From positions 124,001-188,000 of the forward strand of contig NZ_CP090423.1 of NCBI RefSeq assembly GCF_023518235.1: 64,000 nucleotides of DNA, written 5' to 3'. The DNA is from Stenotrophomonas maltophilia. Its GTDB lineage: Bacteria; Pseudomonadota; Gammaproteobacteria; Xanthomonadales; Xanthomonadaceae. Each line of letters opens with the position of its first letter. The first letter of the stretch is position 1. Below the pieces are notes generated by a model. That model had not been told where the DNA came from, searched no databases, and worked only from the letters and a program-made list of their open reading frames with translations. Shown here piece by piece: positions 53,876 through 63,096 of this stretch. The translations under genes and the position numbers were made by a program.

Positions 53876-54292
53876 TCAGCCGCCGCGGCGCAGGCGTTCT
53901 TCAATTGCGAAGCACTGGTCGGGCTTCGGTTGCGGCGGATTGAAGCTGACCGGCACCTGGATGGTGGCCGGCACCGGCTGGCCGTTGCGGGTGGCGGCAT
54001 TGAACTGCCAGCCCTGCACGGCGGTCCTGGCCAGCTCGTCCAGCTGCGGATTGCCAGCGCCGGTCAGCAGGGCAACCTCGCTGGGCTTGCCGTCGGTGCC
54101 GATGGTCACCTTGAAGGTGCTGGTGCCGCCCACGCCCATGCAGGCCAGTTCGAGCGGGTACTGCGGCGGCGGCGTCTTCACCGCGGCCACTTCGGTCGGC
54201 GGCGTCGGTGGCGGTGCCGGCGGTTCGGACGGGCCACAGCCGGCCAGGCCGGTCGCAGCGATCAGGGACAGGCTCAGCAAACGTACGTTCAT
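53876..54292 (-). CDS. lipoprotein with TonB C-terminal-like domain
   Basis: 138-residue protein with lipobox TGLAGC (Cys about 19), a proline-rich linker ([12 protein letters not shown]) and a TonB C-terminal-like fold ([74 protein letters not shown]). It lacks a TonB membrane helix, so it is not an energy transducer by itself; possibly an outer-membrane-facing lipoprotein. Overlaps the dehydratase gene by four bases. Function unknown. Confidence 0.82.
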   Translation of the reverse strand: MNVRLLSLSLIAATGLAGCGPSEPPAPPPTPPTEVAAVKTPPPQYPLELACMGVGGTSTFKVTIGTDGKPSEVALLTGAGNPQLDELARTAVQGWQFNAATRNGQPVPATIQVPVSFNPPQPKPDQCFAIEERLRRGG

Positions 54293-54639
54293 GGCAGTTG
54301 CTCCGTCAGGGCCGAAGTCTTTGCCGCGCAGATGAAGTCGTTCTCGCTCAGGCCGCCCACGTCGTGGGTGGAATAGCGCACGACGGCGCGGTCGTAGTGC
54401 ACGCCCAGGTCCGGGTGGTGGTCCTCGTGGTGGGCGATCCAGGCCAGCGCGTTCACGAAGGCCATCGTTTCGTAATAGTTCTTGAACCGGAAGGTGCGCA
54501 CCAGCGCCTGGCCGGCCTCGGCCAGCTCCCAGCCCGGCACCTGCGGCAGCAGCTCGGCCAGGCGGGCCTCGCCCAGCTTGTGGTCGCTGCCCTTTCGCGG
54601 CACGCAGTGCGCCTGTGCCAGCGGAATCAGGTCGGACAT
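54289..54639 (-). CDS. phhB: pterin-4a-carbinolamine dehydratase
   Basis: Recycles the pterin cofactor of aromatic amino acid hydroxylases. 116 residues with the core [56 protein letters not shown], holding the catalytic HH..H set. ATG 54639 follows GGAGGAACC and stops overlap the TonB-like lipoprotein gene. The phenylalanine hydroxylase it would serve is not in this window. Confidence 0.94.
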   Translation of the reverse strand: MSDLIPLAQAHCVPRKGSDHKLGEARLAELLPQVPGWELAEAGQALVRTFRFKNYYETMAFVNALAWIAHHEDHHPDLGVHYDRAVVRYSTHDVGGLSENDFICAAKTSALTEQLP

Positions 54640-54729
54640 GGGTTCCTCCACCTCGTGTTGACTGAACAATGCGCCGGACGGTGTATAAACCGAATGAGCG
54701 GCCGACGCTGACTTGGCTAGAATAGCCTG

Positions 54730-55329
54730 ATGATCCAGATCTCCGACACTGCCCAGACCCACTTCCGCAAGCTGATCGAACGCGAGGGCGTGCCCGGCAT
54801 GGGCGTGCGCCTGAGTGCCGTCGATCCCGGTACGCCGCGCGCCGACGCCCGGCTGGAGTTCGCCGAGCCAACCGACCTGCTTGGCGACGAGTGGGCGGTG
54901 GATTGCGATGGCTTCACCCTTTATGTCGATGCCGGCAGCGTCGGCTGGCTCGACGGCGCCGAGATCGATATCGTCGCCGGCAGCGCCGGCACCCAGCAGC
55001 TGACCATCAAGGCACCGCGCATCAAGGGCGAAGCGCCCGGCGATGCGGCCTCGCTGGTCGAGCGCGTGCACTGGGTGGTGGAAAACGAGATCAATCCCCA
55101 GTTGGCGTCGCATGGGGGCAAGGTGGCCGTGCAGGAAGTCTCGGCCGAAGGCGTGGTGCTGCTGCGCTTCGGTGGCGGCTGCCAGGGCTGCGGCATGGCC
55201 GACGTGACCCTCAAGCAGGGCATCGAAAAGACCCTGATGGGGCGCGTGCCGGGCGTGACCGCTGTGCGCGACGCGACCGACCACGACAGCGGCCACGCGC
55301 CGTACATTCCGCGCGGCAACGCCGCCTGA
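54730..55329 (+). CDS. nfuA: Fe-S biogenesis protein NfuA
   Basis: Iron-sulphur carrier that delivers 4Fe-4S clusters to apoproteins. 199 residues: degenerate A-type domain ([16 protein letters not shown] to about 100), then a Nfu domain with [19 protein letters not shown] (C151, C154) binding the cluster at the dimer interface. The N-terminal domain lacks the A-type cysteines, as usual. A TAGAAT hexamer at 54716-54721 fits a -10. Confidence 0.97.
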   Translation: MIQISDTAQTHFRKLIEREGVPGMGVRLSAVDPGTPRADARLEFAEPTDLLGDEWAVDCDGFTLYVDAGSVGWLDGAEIDIVAGSAGTQQLTIKAPRIKGEAPGDAASLVERVHWVVENEINPQLASHGGKVAVQEVSAEGVVLLRFGGGCQGCGMADVTLKQGIEKTLMGRVPGVTAVRDATDHDSGHAPYIPRGNAA

Positions 55330-55339
55330 TCGCCGACGC

Positions 55340-57100
55340 GTGCCTCTGACCCGGGCCGAGCAACTCATCGACCTGCTGCTGGCGCGCCAGCAGCCAGGCG
55401 CCATCCTCGAAAAGACCACGCGCCTGCCGTATGGCTGGGCGCTGTGGTTGCGCTCATTGGGTCCGCTGCCCAGGCCATTGCACGCCCGTGAGGTGATCGC
55501 GGTGCTGCTGCCGCGGCCGCTGCCGGGCCCGCCGGGCCGGCTGCCGCGTTTGTCGCCCTGGCAGGCCCTGCGCCGCCTGTTCTGGCAGGACTGGGATGCC
55601 GCGCCGCGGGACCAGCGCTGGATGCGCTGGACCTCCGCGCTGGCCAGTGCGCTGCTGCATCTGCTGTTCTTCATTCTGCTGCTGTGGGTGGCGGTGATCC
55701 GCACCACGGCGCCGGACGAAGAGGGCGCCGAGGGCGAGCGCGTGCAGGTGGAATTCGTCGGCCGCGCCAGCCAGGAAGGCGGCGGCGATCAGCCCGGCGC
55801 TGAAGCGGCTGCGGCCGCGCCGGCCGGTCAGGTTGCGGCGGGCCATGACGCGGGCGCGGCGACCGCGCCCGAGCCGCGTCCGGCCGCAGCATCGGCGCCT
55901 GCGCCCGCGCCAGCAGCGGCACCCACCGCCAGCCAGTCCGTGCCGCCTGCCACTGCCGAACCCGCGCCGCTGGCAGCTCCACCGCCCTCGCCGGTGCAGG
56001 CCACCACCGTGGCCGAAGCCAGCAGCGATTTCGTGGTGCCTCCGGTCAGCGTGCCACGTACCGAGGTCAGCATCGTGCCGCGCGACGCCACGCCGGTGGT
56101 GCGCGAGCGCAGCGTGCAGCCGGTGCAGGCGCCGCCCACCCCGACACCGCTGCGGACGCCGGAGGTCGCGGTGCGCGCGCCGCAGGTGCGTGAGATCCAG
56201 GTGCAGGAACGCGAGGTCAGCGCGGTGGATGCGCCGGTTGCACCGCAGCCGCTGCGCACGGCTGATGTGCAGGTGCGCGTACCGCAGCGCGACGTGCAGG
56301 TGCGCGAACGTGAGGTACAGGCAGTGGTCGATCCGCAGGTGCGGATGGCGGACGTGGCCGGCCGCGTGCCGGCGGTGCGTGCGCCGGCAGGTCGCGAGGT
56401 GCAGGTGCGCGAGCGCGCCGTCGCGTCGGCGCCGGCAGCGTCGCCTTCCACCTCCAGTGGCAGTGCGCCGGCCGCTATGCCGGCGGCCAGCGGCAGTGCG
56501 GCGCAGGCCAGCAACCGGACATCGGCAGCGTCGGTGCCCAGCACCGCACCCGGCCAGGCAGGCGCGCGCCCTGCGCCAACGCCGGGCAACTGGGCCACCC
56601 CCGCCAAGGGCGATGACTGGGGCGCGTCCAGCCGCAACCGTGATGGCGCCGCCAGCGGTGCCCGCCAGGCCAGCAGCGCAGGCAAGGGAGATGGCCTGTT
56701 CAATGCCGATGGCAGCGTGCGTGTACCGGGGCAGGACGGTGAGGGTCATGCCGAGCGCGGCGCGCCGGGCGGTGCCAATGATGGCTGGAGCCGGGAGCGC
56801 ATCGCCCAGTCGGGCACGTGGTTGAAGCGGCCGCCGTACGACTACACCCCCACCTCGTTCGACAAATACTGGGTGCCGCAGGAATCGCTGCTGGCCGAGT
56901 GGGTGCGCAAGGGCATCCAGACGATGGAGATCCCGCTACCGGGCACCAGCACGCGGATTTCCTGCGTGATCTCGATCCTGCAGGCCGGTGGCGGTTGCGG
57001 CCTGAGTGATCCGAACATGCAGGACCAGCCGGCCGTGGCGCGTCCGCCGCCGGACATCCCGTTCAAGAAGGAACTGCAGGAAGACAACGGAAGCCGCTAG
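55340..57100 (+). CDS. transmembrane repetitive protein
   Basis: 586 residues; GTG 55340 is the likely start, 10 bp after nfuA, with no clear ribosome site. Residues 1-92 are cytosolic and basic, one membrane helix ([20 protein letters not shown], about 97-117), then a long Pro/Ala-rich segment. Between about 270 and 375 three imperfect units carry RxxxVxVRxPQxR and QVREREV motifs, rich in Val and Arg. The C-terminal 100 residues ([31 protein letters not shown], with cysteines near 540-555) look folded. TonB/TolA-like architecture, function unknown. Confidence 0.82.
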   Translation: MPLTRAEQLIDLLLARQQPGAILEKTTRLPYGWALWLRSLGPLPRPLHAREVIAVLLPRPLPGPPGRLPRLSPWQALRRLFWQDWDAAPRDQRWMRWTSALASALLHLLFFILLLWVAVIRTTAPDEEGAEGERVQVEFVGRASQEGGGDQPGAEAAAAAPAGQVAAGHDAGAATAPEPRPAAASAPAPAPAAAPTASQSVPPATAEPAPLAAPPPSPVQATTVAEASSDFVVPPVSVPRTEVSIVPRDATPVVRERSVQPVQAPPTPTPLRTPEVAVRAPQVREIQVQEREVSAVDAPVAPQPLRTADVQVRVPQRDVQVREREVQAVVDPQVRMADVAGRVPAVRAPAGREVQVRERAVASAPAASPSTSSGSAPAAMPAASGSAAQASNRTSAASVPSTAPGQAGARPAPTPGNWATPAKGDDWGASSRNRDGAASGARQASSAGKGDGLFNADGSVRVPGQDGEGHAERGAPGGANDGWSRERIAQSGTWLKRPPYDYTPTSFDKYWVPQESLLAEWVRKGIQTMEIPLPGTSTRISCVISILQAGGGCGLSDPNMQDQPAVARPPPDIPFKKELQEDNGSR

Positions 57101-57162
57101 CGGCTGCCGTTGTCCACGCCTGTTTCCATCGCGGGGTGTGGTCGTCGCGATGGCGGGCTCTG

Positions 57163-57252
57163 GTAGGTGCCAACCTTGGTTGGCACAGAAGCGCCAACCA
57201 AGGTCGGCCTCTACCAAGGCACCAGCCCATGCCGACCAGGGCCGGCCTCTAC
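57163..57252. repeat. three GTAG-type palindromes
   Basis: GTAG at 57163, then GTGCCAACC/GGTTGGCAC; a unit ending CTAC at 57211-57214 (ACCAAGGTCGGC); and another ending CTAC at 57249-57252 (GACCAGGGCCGGC). The cluster lies between two convergent genes. Confidence 0.7.
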
Positions 57253-57265
57253 CAGGGCATTGCGC

Positions 57266-57682
57266 CTACGCGCTCTGCGACAGGAACACCCAGAACGGCA
57301 CGTCGCGGCCGACCCAGTCGCGGCTGGCTTCATCCATCACTTCCAGCAGGGTGTCGAAGTCCTTCTGCGTGGTGGCCCGCAGTGCGTCCACGTCGGCCAG
57401 GAACAATGCATAGCCGTTGGCCGGCAGCCACTGCAGGTCGCGCAGGTTGTCCGACAAGGCATCCCAATTGCCGCCGAAGCCGGCCGGGAAATCCAGCTGC
57501 GCGGCCAGCCGGGCCAGCAACGTGCGCTTGTCCGTCACGCCTTCCAGATCGATGCGGATCACTTTCAGGCCGGCATCGCGCATCGCTGCGGCAAGCGCGC
57601 CGATGTCCTCGCTGTCGATGGCGTAGACGCCGGCATTGTTGATGTCATGCAGGCCGAGGCCGAAATCATCATGGCTCATCAC
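57266..57682 (-). CDS. barstar family ribonuclease inhibitor
   Basis: 138-residue cytoplasmic protein with the barstar motif FPAGFGGNWDALSDNLRDL and flanking strands (VIRIDLEGVTDKRTLLARLAAQLD; GYALFLADVDAL). Start at 57682 (MMSHDDF) overlaps the ribonuclease stop by four bases, so the pair is translated together. Expected to protect the cell from its own guanyl-specific ribonuclease. Confidence 0.9.
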   Translation of the reverse strand: MMSHDDFGLGLHDINNAGVYAIDSEDIGALAAAMRDAGLKVIRIDLEGVTDKRTLLARLAAQLDFPAGFGGNWDALSDNLRDLQWLPANGYALFLADVDALRATTQKDFDTLLEVMDEASRDWVGRDVPFWVFLSQSA

Positions 57683-58131
57683 TGCGCTCCCTGGGCCGGT
57701 ACGGTGAAGCTGCGGAATGACGCGTAGTGGTCATCGGTGTAGTACCACGCCTCCGGCGGATCGCCACCGGTAACGATGCGGCGCGTGCCACGGGTGCGTG
57801 CGCCGGGCGTATCGACGGTGTATTCGCGGTAGTAGCCGCGCGCACGCTGCGGCAGCTGCTGCTCGCGGTTGCCAAAGGTGCTGCCATCCTGGCGATGTGG
57901 GAACGGGCCGCCGCGCTGGATCAGGGCGATGGTCTGCCGTGCCTCGGCGGGCAGGAACGCCGGCAGCCCGCTGGCGTCGCCGGTACTGCGCGCCGCCGGT
58001 GCACGCGCGGCGGGCGCGCCCTGCAGGTCCGGTGCGAACTGCGGCGCCGGTGGCCGCTGCATGAAGTGGTTGACGACCAGGCCGAGCAGCAGCAGGGCGA
58101 TGGCGGTGATCAGCAGCCGGGGGTTGCGCAT
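57679..58131 (-). CDS. barnase-like ribonuclease with N-terminal membrane segment
   Basis: 150 residues. A hydrophobic segment (LLITAIALLLLGLVVNHFMQ) is followed by a short linker (to about 55) and a microbial ribonuclease domain: LPAEARQTIALIQRGGPFPHRQDGSTFGNREQQLP, then YYREYTVDTPGARTRGTRRIVTGG and DDHYASFRSF. Glu of REYT, Arg of RRIV and His of DDHY align with barnase Glu73, Arg87 and His102. ATG 58131 gives MRNPRLL. No clear cleavage site, so it could be anchored or exported. Paired with the barstar gene. Confidence 0.88.
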   Translation of the reverse strand: MRNPRLLITAIALLLLGLVVNHFMQRPPAPQFAPDLQGAPAARAPAARSTGDASGLPAFLPAEARQTIALIQRGGPFPHRQDGSTFGNREQQLPQRARGYYREYTVDTPGARTRGTRRIVTGGDPPEAWYYTDDHYASFRSFTVPAQGAQ

Positions 58132-58350
58132 GGGCGGGGGCAGGCGAGGGTGATGCACGCACTGTAGCGCCTGCGCGCTGCACGGTGAATGAGGAGGGCG
58201 GCGCGTCACTGCTGCGTAACAATTGTCGGGATGCTCACCGGCAGGACGCAATTTCCTTTACATCCCCCTTGGTAATCTGGCGGTCTGTCCCCATCATTCA
58301 CCGCGCACCGCCCGACACCGTCGGGTGCCCTCGCTATCAGGAGATGCATC

Positions 58351-58962
58351 ATGGCCTACACCCTGCCCAAGCTGTCCTACGCCTACGACGCGCTGGAACC
58401 GCATATCGATGCGGCGACGATGGAAATCCATCACACCAAGCATCACCAGACCTACATCAACAACGTCAACGCGGCGCTGGAAGGCACCGAGTACGCTGAC
58501 CTGCCGGTCGAAGAACTGGTGAAGAAGCTCAAGTCGCTGCCGGAGAACCTGCAGGGCCCGGTGCGCAACAACGGTGGTGGCCACGCCAACCATTCGCTGT
58601 TCTGGACGGTGATGGCGCCGAACGCCGGCGGCAACCCGGTGGGCGACGTGGCCAAGGCCATCGACAAGGACCTGGGGGGCTTCGACAAGTTCAAGGATGC
58701 CTTCACCAAGGCCGCCCTGACCCGCTTCGGCAGTGGCTGGGCCTGGCTGAGCGTGACCCCGGACAAGAAGGTCGTGGTCGAAAGCACCGGCAACCAGGAC
58801 AGCCCGCTGATGGAAGGCAATACCCCCATCCTCGGCCTGGACGTGTGGGAGCACGCGTACTACCTGAAGTACCAGAACCGTCGCCCGGAATACATCGGCG
58901 CGTTCTTCAACGTCATTGACTGGAACGAAGTCGAGCGCCGTTACCAGGAAGCGATCGCCTGA
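58351..58962 (+). CDS. sodA: superoxide dismutase, Mn type
   Basis: 203-residue cytosolic Fe/Mn superoxide dismutase. Metal ligands H27 (MEIHHTKHH), H81 ([11 protein letters not shown]), D164 and H168 ([10 protein letters not shown]) are all present. [10 protein letters not shown] with Gln149 and Gly at the second shell indicate Mn preference, though cambialistic use is possible. Followed by a perfect terminator and SMAG repeats. Confidence 0.97.
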   Translation: MAYTLPKLSYAYDALEPHIDAATMEIHHTKHHQTYINNVNAALEGTEYADLPVEELVKKLKSLPENLQGPVRNNGGGHANHSLFWTVMAPNAGGNPVGDVAKAIDKDLGGFDKFKDAFTKAALTRFGSGWAWLSVTPDKKVVVESTGNQDSPLMEGNTPILGLDVWEHAYYLKYQNRRPEYIGAFFNVIDWNEVERRYQEAIA

Positions 58963-58983
58963 TCTGCGTCACTGGATGAAATG

Positions 58984-59012
58984 AAAAGGCCGGGGGAGAC
59001 CCCGGCCTTTTT
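58984..59012. terminator. terminator after sodA
   Basis: AAAAGGCCGGGG (58984-58995), loop GAGA, CCCCGGCCTTTTT: stem with A and T flanks, 22 bp after the sodA stop. Confidence 0.92.
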
Positions 59013-59029
59013 GTTGCAGCAGTCATTGG

Positions 59030-59093
59030 GTAGTGCCGGCCGCTGGCCGGCATCCGTGTGGTGCCGGGGGATCCGGCCAGCGGCCGGTACTAC
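59030..59093. repeat. SMAG dimer after sodA
   Basis: GTAGTGCCGGCCGCTGGCC starting at 59030 and an inverted unit ending GGCCGGTACTAC at 59093, with imperfect spacer. It lies immediately before the stop of the convergent EEP gene. Confidence 0.8.
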
Positions 59094-59942
59094 CTATTCT
59101 GCGGTGGCCGTATCGCCCTGCAGGCGCAGGGTTGCCATCACGCCCAGGCGCAGGCCGGGCAGGTCACCGTCGGCCGGCAGCAGGATCGGCTGCTGGCGGA
59201 TGCCACCGAAGTGCTTGACCTGGAACAGCACGTCCAGGCCGTGGCCACTGGCGCCGCCACCACTGGCCGCAGGTGCTTCGGGGCGGCCGCCGGGATTGCG
59301 CCGGGCCGGCTGGAAGCCGGGCGTGCTGCGCACCAGTTCCACCGTGGTTGCCGAGAAATCACCGGCGATCAGGCTGGGCATGCCTTCGGCCGTGGCCCCG
59401 ATCCAGGTCATCAGATCGCTGGTCTGATGCTGACGGGCGGCCGCCTCGTCCGGGTCCGGGCGCAGCCGCGCCACGTAGATGTTCACCAGCGCCTGGCCCA
59501 GCTTCAGGCGCATCATGCCGGCGGCGCTGAAGGTGCCAGGCGGATGCAGCAGGGTGACTCCGTCTTCGCTGACCGGCAGCCGGGTCAGCATCGCGTTGCC
59601 ATGCCGCAGCGACTGGCTGGGCGGGTCGGCGGTGACGAAGTCGCAGCTGTAGCGCAACCGGCTGGCCAGCCAGCAGGCCGGGTTGCGGCCCTGCTGCTGC
59701 AGCACCTGCTGCACCGAGATCACATCCGGCTGCAGTTCGGTGAGCAGCTGCGCGACCTGCTCGCGGCGCAGCTTCCATTGCGCGTCGTCGCGGCTGGGCA
59801 GTTCCAGGGCGGCCACCGTCAGCTGGCGGGGCTCTGCATCAGTGGCAGCACTGGCTGGCGCCTGTGGACGCGCCTGCGCCTGCAACGCCAGCACCAGCGC
59901 AAGGCAGCTGAGCAGGAGGCGGGCGGGGGGGAGGGGGCGCAT
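59094..59942 (-). CDS. EEP-fold protein with degenerate active site
   Basis: 282-residue exported protein (signal MRPLPPARLLLSCLALVLALQAQA) of the endonuclease/exonuclease/phosphatase fold. Compared with the intact paralogue at 46660: N of the first strand is Leu (VAALELPS), QEV is QQV (DVISVQQV), GDFN is GDFS, and no SDH is found in the last strand (GDLPGLRLGVMATLRL). LDVLFQ is retained. So the fold is likely kept but catalysis lost. ATG 59942. Divergent from the POT gene. Confidence 0.82.
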   Translation of the reverse strand: MRPLPPARLLLSCLALVLALQAQARPQAPASAATDAEPRQLTVAALELPSRDDAQWKLRREQVAQLLTELQPDVISVQQVLQQQGRNPACWLASRLRYSCDFVTADPPSQSLRHGNAMLTRLPVSEDGVTLLHPPGTFSAAGMMRLKLGQALVNIYVARLRPDPDEAAARQHQTSDLMTWIGATAEGMPSLIAGDFSATTVELVRSTPGFQPARRNPGGRPEAPAASGGGASGHGLDVLFQVKHFGGIRQQPILLPADGDLPGLRLGVMATLRLQGDTATAE

Positions 59943-60104
59943 AACGATAAGTTTACGCTTTTGTCGTGCAGGTGCCGTGACTTCCGGCAGGGTCGGCGTC
60001 GCCTGCCATGGATTGCCACCGTTGTCATGCAGCCCTGCAGCGTGCCTCGCAAGCCCGGGTTCCGGTAATCTTGCGCCTTTCGCTTTGCAGGAATGCCTTA
60101 CAGG

Positions 60105-61670
60105 ATGAGCCACGACGCAGTCGCCCCCATCGCCGGCCAGGGAAAGATGCCGCGCCAGATCCCGTACATCATCGGCAATGAGGCCTGCGAACGGTTCAGC
60201 TTCTACGGGATGCGCAACATCCTGGTGCAGTTCCTGATCACCTCGCTGCTGCTGCAGGAAATCACAGCCGAAGGCCGTGCCGGTGAAGCCAAGGACATCA
60301 TGCACAGCTTCATGATCGGCGTGTATTTCTTCCCGCTGCTCGGTGGCTGGCTGGCCGACAGGTTCTTCGGCAAGTACCACACCATTCTCTGGTTCAGCCT
60401 GGTCTATTGTGCCGGCCATCTGTGCCTGGCGCTGTTCGAGAACAGCCGCGAAGGCTTCTTCCTCGGCCTGGGCCTGATCGCGCTCGGCGCCGGTGGCATC
60501 AAGCCGCTGGTGGCTTCGTTCATGGGTGACCAGTTCGACCAGAGCAACAAGCACCTGGCCAAGATCGTCTTCGACGCCTTCTACTGGATCATCAACTTCG
60601 GTTCGCTGTTCGCCTCGCTGCTGATTCCGCTGGTGCTGAAGAACTGGGGCCCGCAGTGGGCGTTCGGCATCCCGGGCATCCTGATGTTCGTGGCCACCTT
60701 CGTGTTCTGGCTGGGCCGCAAGCGCTACGTGCTGGTGCCGCTGCCGCCGAAGGATCCGCATTCGTTCGCCAACGTGGTGCGCACCGCGCTGACCGCGCGC
60801 GTGGCCGGCCAGGGCCGTCCGGGCCTGGTGATGGCCATTGCCGGTCTGGTGCTGGCCGCCGCCTCGTTCGGCCTGGTCGGTTCGCTGGGCATCGTGATCT
60901 GCCTGTGCCTGGCGCTGGTGGCCATCCTGGCCGGCATCGGCGGCGGCACCTGGCTGCAGCTGGACCGCGCCCGCGGCCAGCATCCGGCCGAGGCGGTGGA
61001 GGGCGTGCGCTCGGTGCTGCGCGTGCTGGTGATCTTCGCGCTGACCACGCCGTTCTTCTCGCTGTTCGACCAGAAGGCCTCGACCTGGGTGCTGCAGGGC
61101 CAGCAGATGCAGATGCCGAGCTGGTTCACCGCTTCGCAGATGCAGGCGCTGAATCCGCTGCTGGTGATGATCCTGATCCCGTTCAACAATCTGGTGCTGT
61201 ACCCGGCGCTGCGCCGCTTCGGCTTCGAGCCGACCGCGCTGCGCCGCATGACCGCCGGCATCGCCTTCAGCGGCCTGGCCTGGATCGTGGTCGGCGGCAT
61301 CCAGGTGATCATGGACGGTGGCAACGCCATGTCGATCTTCTGGCAGATGCTGCCGTATGCGCTGCTGACCTTCGGTGAGGTGCTGGTCTCGGCCACCGGC
61401 CTGGAATTCGCCTACAGCCAGGCGCCGCAGGCGATGAAGGGCGTGGTGATGAGCTTCTGGAACCTGACCACCACCATCGGCAACCTGTGGGTGCTGCTGT
61501 CCAACGCGGCGGTGCGCAACGATGCGGTGACCCACCAGATTGCCAGTACCGGGCTGAGCGAGGCCGCCTTCCTGATGTTCTTCTTCGCCGGCTTTGCCTT
61601 CATCGCGGCGTTGGCGTTCGGTTGGTATGCAAAACGCTATCGTATGGTCGACAACTACCGCAGCGCCTGA
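60105..61670 (+). CDS. POT family peptide transporter
   Basis: Proton-coupled di/tripeptide importer, twelve-plus helices, 521 residues. ExxERFxxYG motif in IGNEACERFSFYGMRNILVQFL, the FFPLLGGWLADRFFGKYHTI loop, GAGGIKPLVASFMGDQFDQSNK (GDQF) and FNNLVLYPALRRFGFEPT with FSGLAWIVVGGIQ. ATG 60105 or 60093 both possible; 60105 places a GGAA 11 bases upstream and the four extra residues are not conserved. A rhomboid gene follows after 7 bp. Confidence 0.93.
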   Translation: MSHDAVAPIAGQGKMPRQIPYIIGNEACERFSFYGMRNILVQFLITSLLLQEITAEGRAGEAKDIMHSFMIGVYFFPLLGGWLADRFFGKYHTILWFSLVYCAGHLCLALFENSREGFFLGLGLIALGAGGIKPLVASFMGDQFDQSNKHLAKIVFDAFYWIINFGSLFASLLIPLVLKNWGPQWAFGIPGILMFVATFVFWLGRKRYVLVPLPPKDPHSFANVVRTALTARVAGQGRPGLVMAIAGLVLAAASFGLVGSLGIVICLCLALVAILAGIGGGTWLQLDRARGQHPAEAVEGVRSVLRVLVIFALTTPFFSLFDQKASTWVLQGQQMQMPSWFTASQMQALNPLLVMILIPFNNLVLYPALRRFGFEPTALRRMTAGIAFSGLAWIVVGGIQVIMDGGNAMSIFWQMLPYALLTFGEVLVSATGLEFAYSQAPQAMKGVVMSFWNLTTTIGNLWVLLSNAAVRNDAVTHQIASTGLSEAAFLMFFFAGFAFIAALAFGWYAKRYRMVDNYRSA

Positions 61671-61677
61671 GCCTGAG

Positions 61678-62304
61678 ATGACCCCTGTCAATCTGCTGTT
61701 GATCGCCATCACCGCCATCCTGTCCTGGATGGCGTTCAACAACCGCAAGCTGGCCGACCGGCTGATCCTGTGGCCGCCGGCCATCGACCGTCACCGCCAG
61801 TACGACCGGCTGGTGACCTATGGCTTCATCCACGCCGACTGGTCGCACCTGATCTTCAACATGATCACCCTGTTCTTCTTCGGGGGATTCATCGAGAGCG
61901 TGATGGTGCAGCTGACCGGCAGCTACCTGACCTATCCGGCGTTCTACATCGGCGCGCTGCTGGTCTCGATCCTGCCCAGCTACCTGAAGAACCAGAAGAA
62001 CCCGAACTACCTCAGCCTGGGGGCGTCCGGTGCGGTATCGGCGGTGCTGTTCGCCTTCATCCTGATCAAGCCGTGGTCGATCATCCTGGTGTTCTTCATC
62101 CCGGCACCGGCGATCATCTACGCCGCGTTCTATGTCGGCTACAGCATCTGGATGGACAAGCGTGGCGGTGACCGCATCAACCACAGTGCGCACCTGGCCG
62201 GCGCGGCGTTCGGCGTGATCTTCATGCTGGCCATGCAGCCGAGCATCTTCAGCCACTTCCTGCGCGAACTGTCCAACCCGACCTTCCGCCTCGGCGGCGG
62301 TTGA
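61678..62304 (+). CDS. rhomboid family intramembrane serine protease
   Basis: 208-residue membrane protease with six helices. The catalytic Ser is in LSLGASGAVSAVLFAFI and the His in INHSAHLAGAAFGVIFMLAMQ; the L1 loop region DWSHLIFNMITLFFFG has the usual HxxxN. It starts at 61678, seven bases after the peptide transporter, and may share its transcript. Cuts membrane proteins; substrate unknown. A 12-bp hairpin follows. Confidence 0.94.
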   Translation: MTPVNLLLIAITAILSWMAFNNRKLADRLILWPPAIDRHRQYDRLVTYGFIHADWSHLIFNMITLFFFGGFIESVMVQLTGSYLTYPAFYIGALLVSILPSYLKNQKNPNYLSLGASGAVSAVLFAFILIKPWSIILVFFIPAPAIIYAAFYVGYSIWMDKRGGDRINHSAHLAGAAFGVIFMLAMQPSIFSHFLRELSNPTFRLGGG

Positions 62305-62310
62305 GGGGCT

Positions 62311-62337
62311 GGGGTCGGATCCGCTGGATCCGACCCC
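62311..62337. terminator. 12-bp hairpin between convergent genes
   Basis: GGGGTCGGATCC (62311-62322), centre GCT, GGATCCGACCCC (62326-62337). Perfect stem, seven bp after the rhomboid stop; serves both converging genes. No T-run. Confidence 0.65.
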
Positions 62338-62359
62338 GGGGCAGGGACCTGGTTGCTGG

Positions 62360-62521
62360 TCAGGCCCGGGTCTGCTGGCCGTAGGTGTCCAGCAGGCGGG
62401 CGAACACTTCCTCGCCGATGCGCTGGAAATCCTGGTCTTCGGTCTGCCCTTCCACTGCCAGTTGCAGCAGCCCCTCGAGCAGGGCGTGGTCGGTGTCCGA
62501 ATGGGTGTCGCTGGGGTGCAT
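62360..62521 (-). CDS. hypothetical small acidic protein
   Basis: 53 residues, not recognised. ATG 62521 has GGAGG nine bases upstream (GAGGCTTTCATG). Sequence MHPSDTHSDTDHALLEGLL then EDQDFQRIGEEVFARLLDTYGQQTRA, an acidic start with a C-terminal helix. The clear ribosome site supports translation. No signal peptide. Confidence 0.65.
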   Translation of the reverse strand: MHPSDTHSDTDHALLEGLLQLAVEGQTEDQDFQRIGEEVFARLLDTYGQQTRA

Positions 62522-62729
62522 GAAAGCCTCCGCGGGGTGCACGTGATCAACGTTCGCAAGGGCCGTGCCAGCCAGGCCGGACCCCTCCACAGGCGATAGC
62601 GGCCGCCCCGGCTCCAGCTTGAGGGTCGAAAAGTGACGTGAACGGACTGGACTTGCCCCTGTTCAGGCTTCACGCGATCATGGCGCCCGGCTGCGCACCA
62701 TCCACGCAGTCGCCGCAGGAGACAGTTCC

Positions 62730-63032
62730 ATGGCTTCGGTCACGCCCCCCGGTCTGGCCTACGAGGTCGAGCACGACCTGGCCAACCACCGCTTCACCGC
62801 TCGTGTGCGAGGACAGCTGGCGGTACTGGACTACCAGATCAAGCGCAGGCGCATGGTCATCACCCACACCGAAGTGCCCGAGCCGATCGCTGGCCGTGGC
62901 ATTGCCGGCGAGTTGACCCGCGTCGCGCTGCGTTTTGCCCGCGAACAGAAGTACAAGGTGGTGCCGGCGTGTTCCTATGCCGAAGCCTTCCTGCAGCGGC
63001 ACGAGGAGTACCACGACCTGCTGGTGGGCTGA
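62730..63032 (+). CDS. GNAT-family N-acetyltransferase, YjdJ-like
   Basis: 100-residue member of the short GNAT (Gcn5-related, YjdJ-like) group. Seen: ARVRGQLAVLDYQIKRRRMVITHTEVPEPIAGRGIAGELTRVALRFAREQKYKVVPACSYAEAFLQRHEEYHDLL; the RGIAG segment is the acetyl-CoA pyrophosphate loop. ATG 62730 follows GCAGGAG. Substrate unknown. Confidence 0.92.
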   Translation: MASVTPPGLAYEVEHDLANHRFTARVRGQLAVLDYQIKRRRMVITHTEVPEPIAGRGIAGELTRVALRFAREQKYKVVPACSYAEAFLQRHEEYHDLLVG

Positions 63033-63096
63033 GCGCCAGCGGGCCACGCTTCAGCCAGGGCAGGCGATGATGGACAAACATGAACAGGGGATCCCG

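Noticed and set aside
54289..55707. 472-codon minus-strand open frame extending upstream of phhB
   Set aside because: The extension runs antisense through nfuA; the dehydratase starts at 54639 with a good ribosome site.
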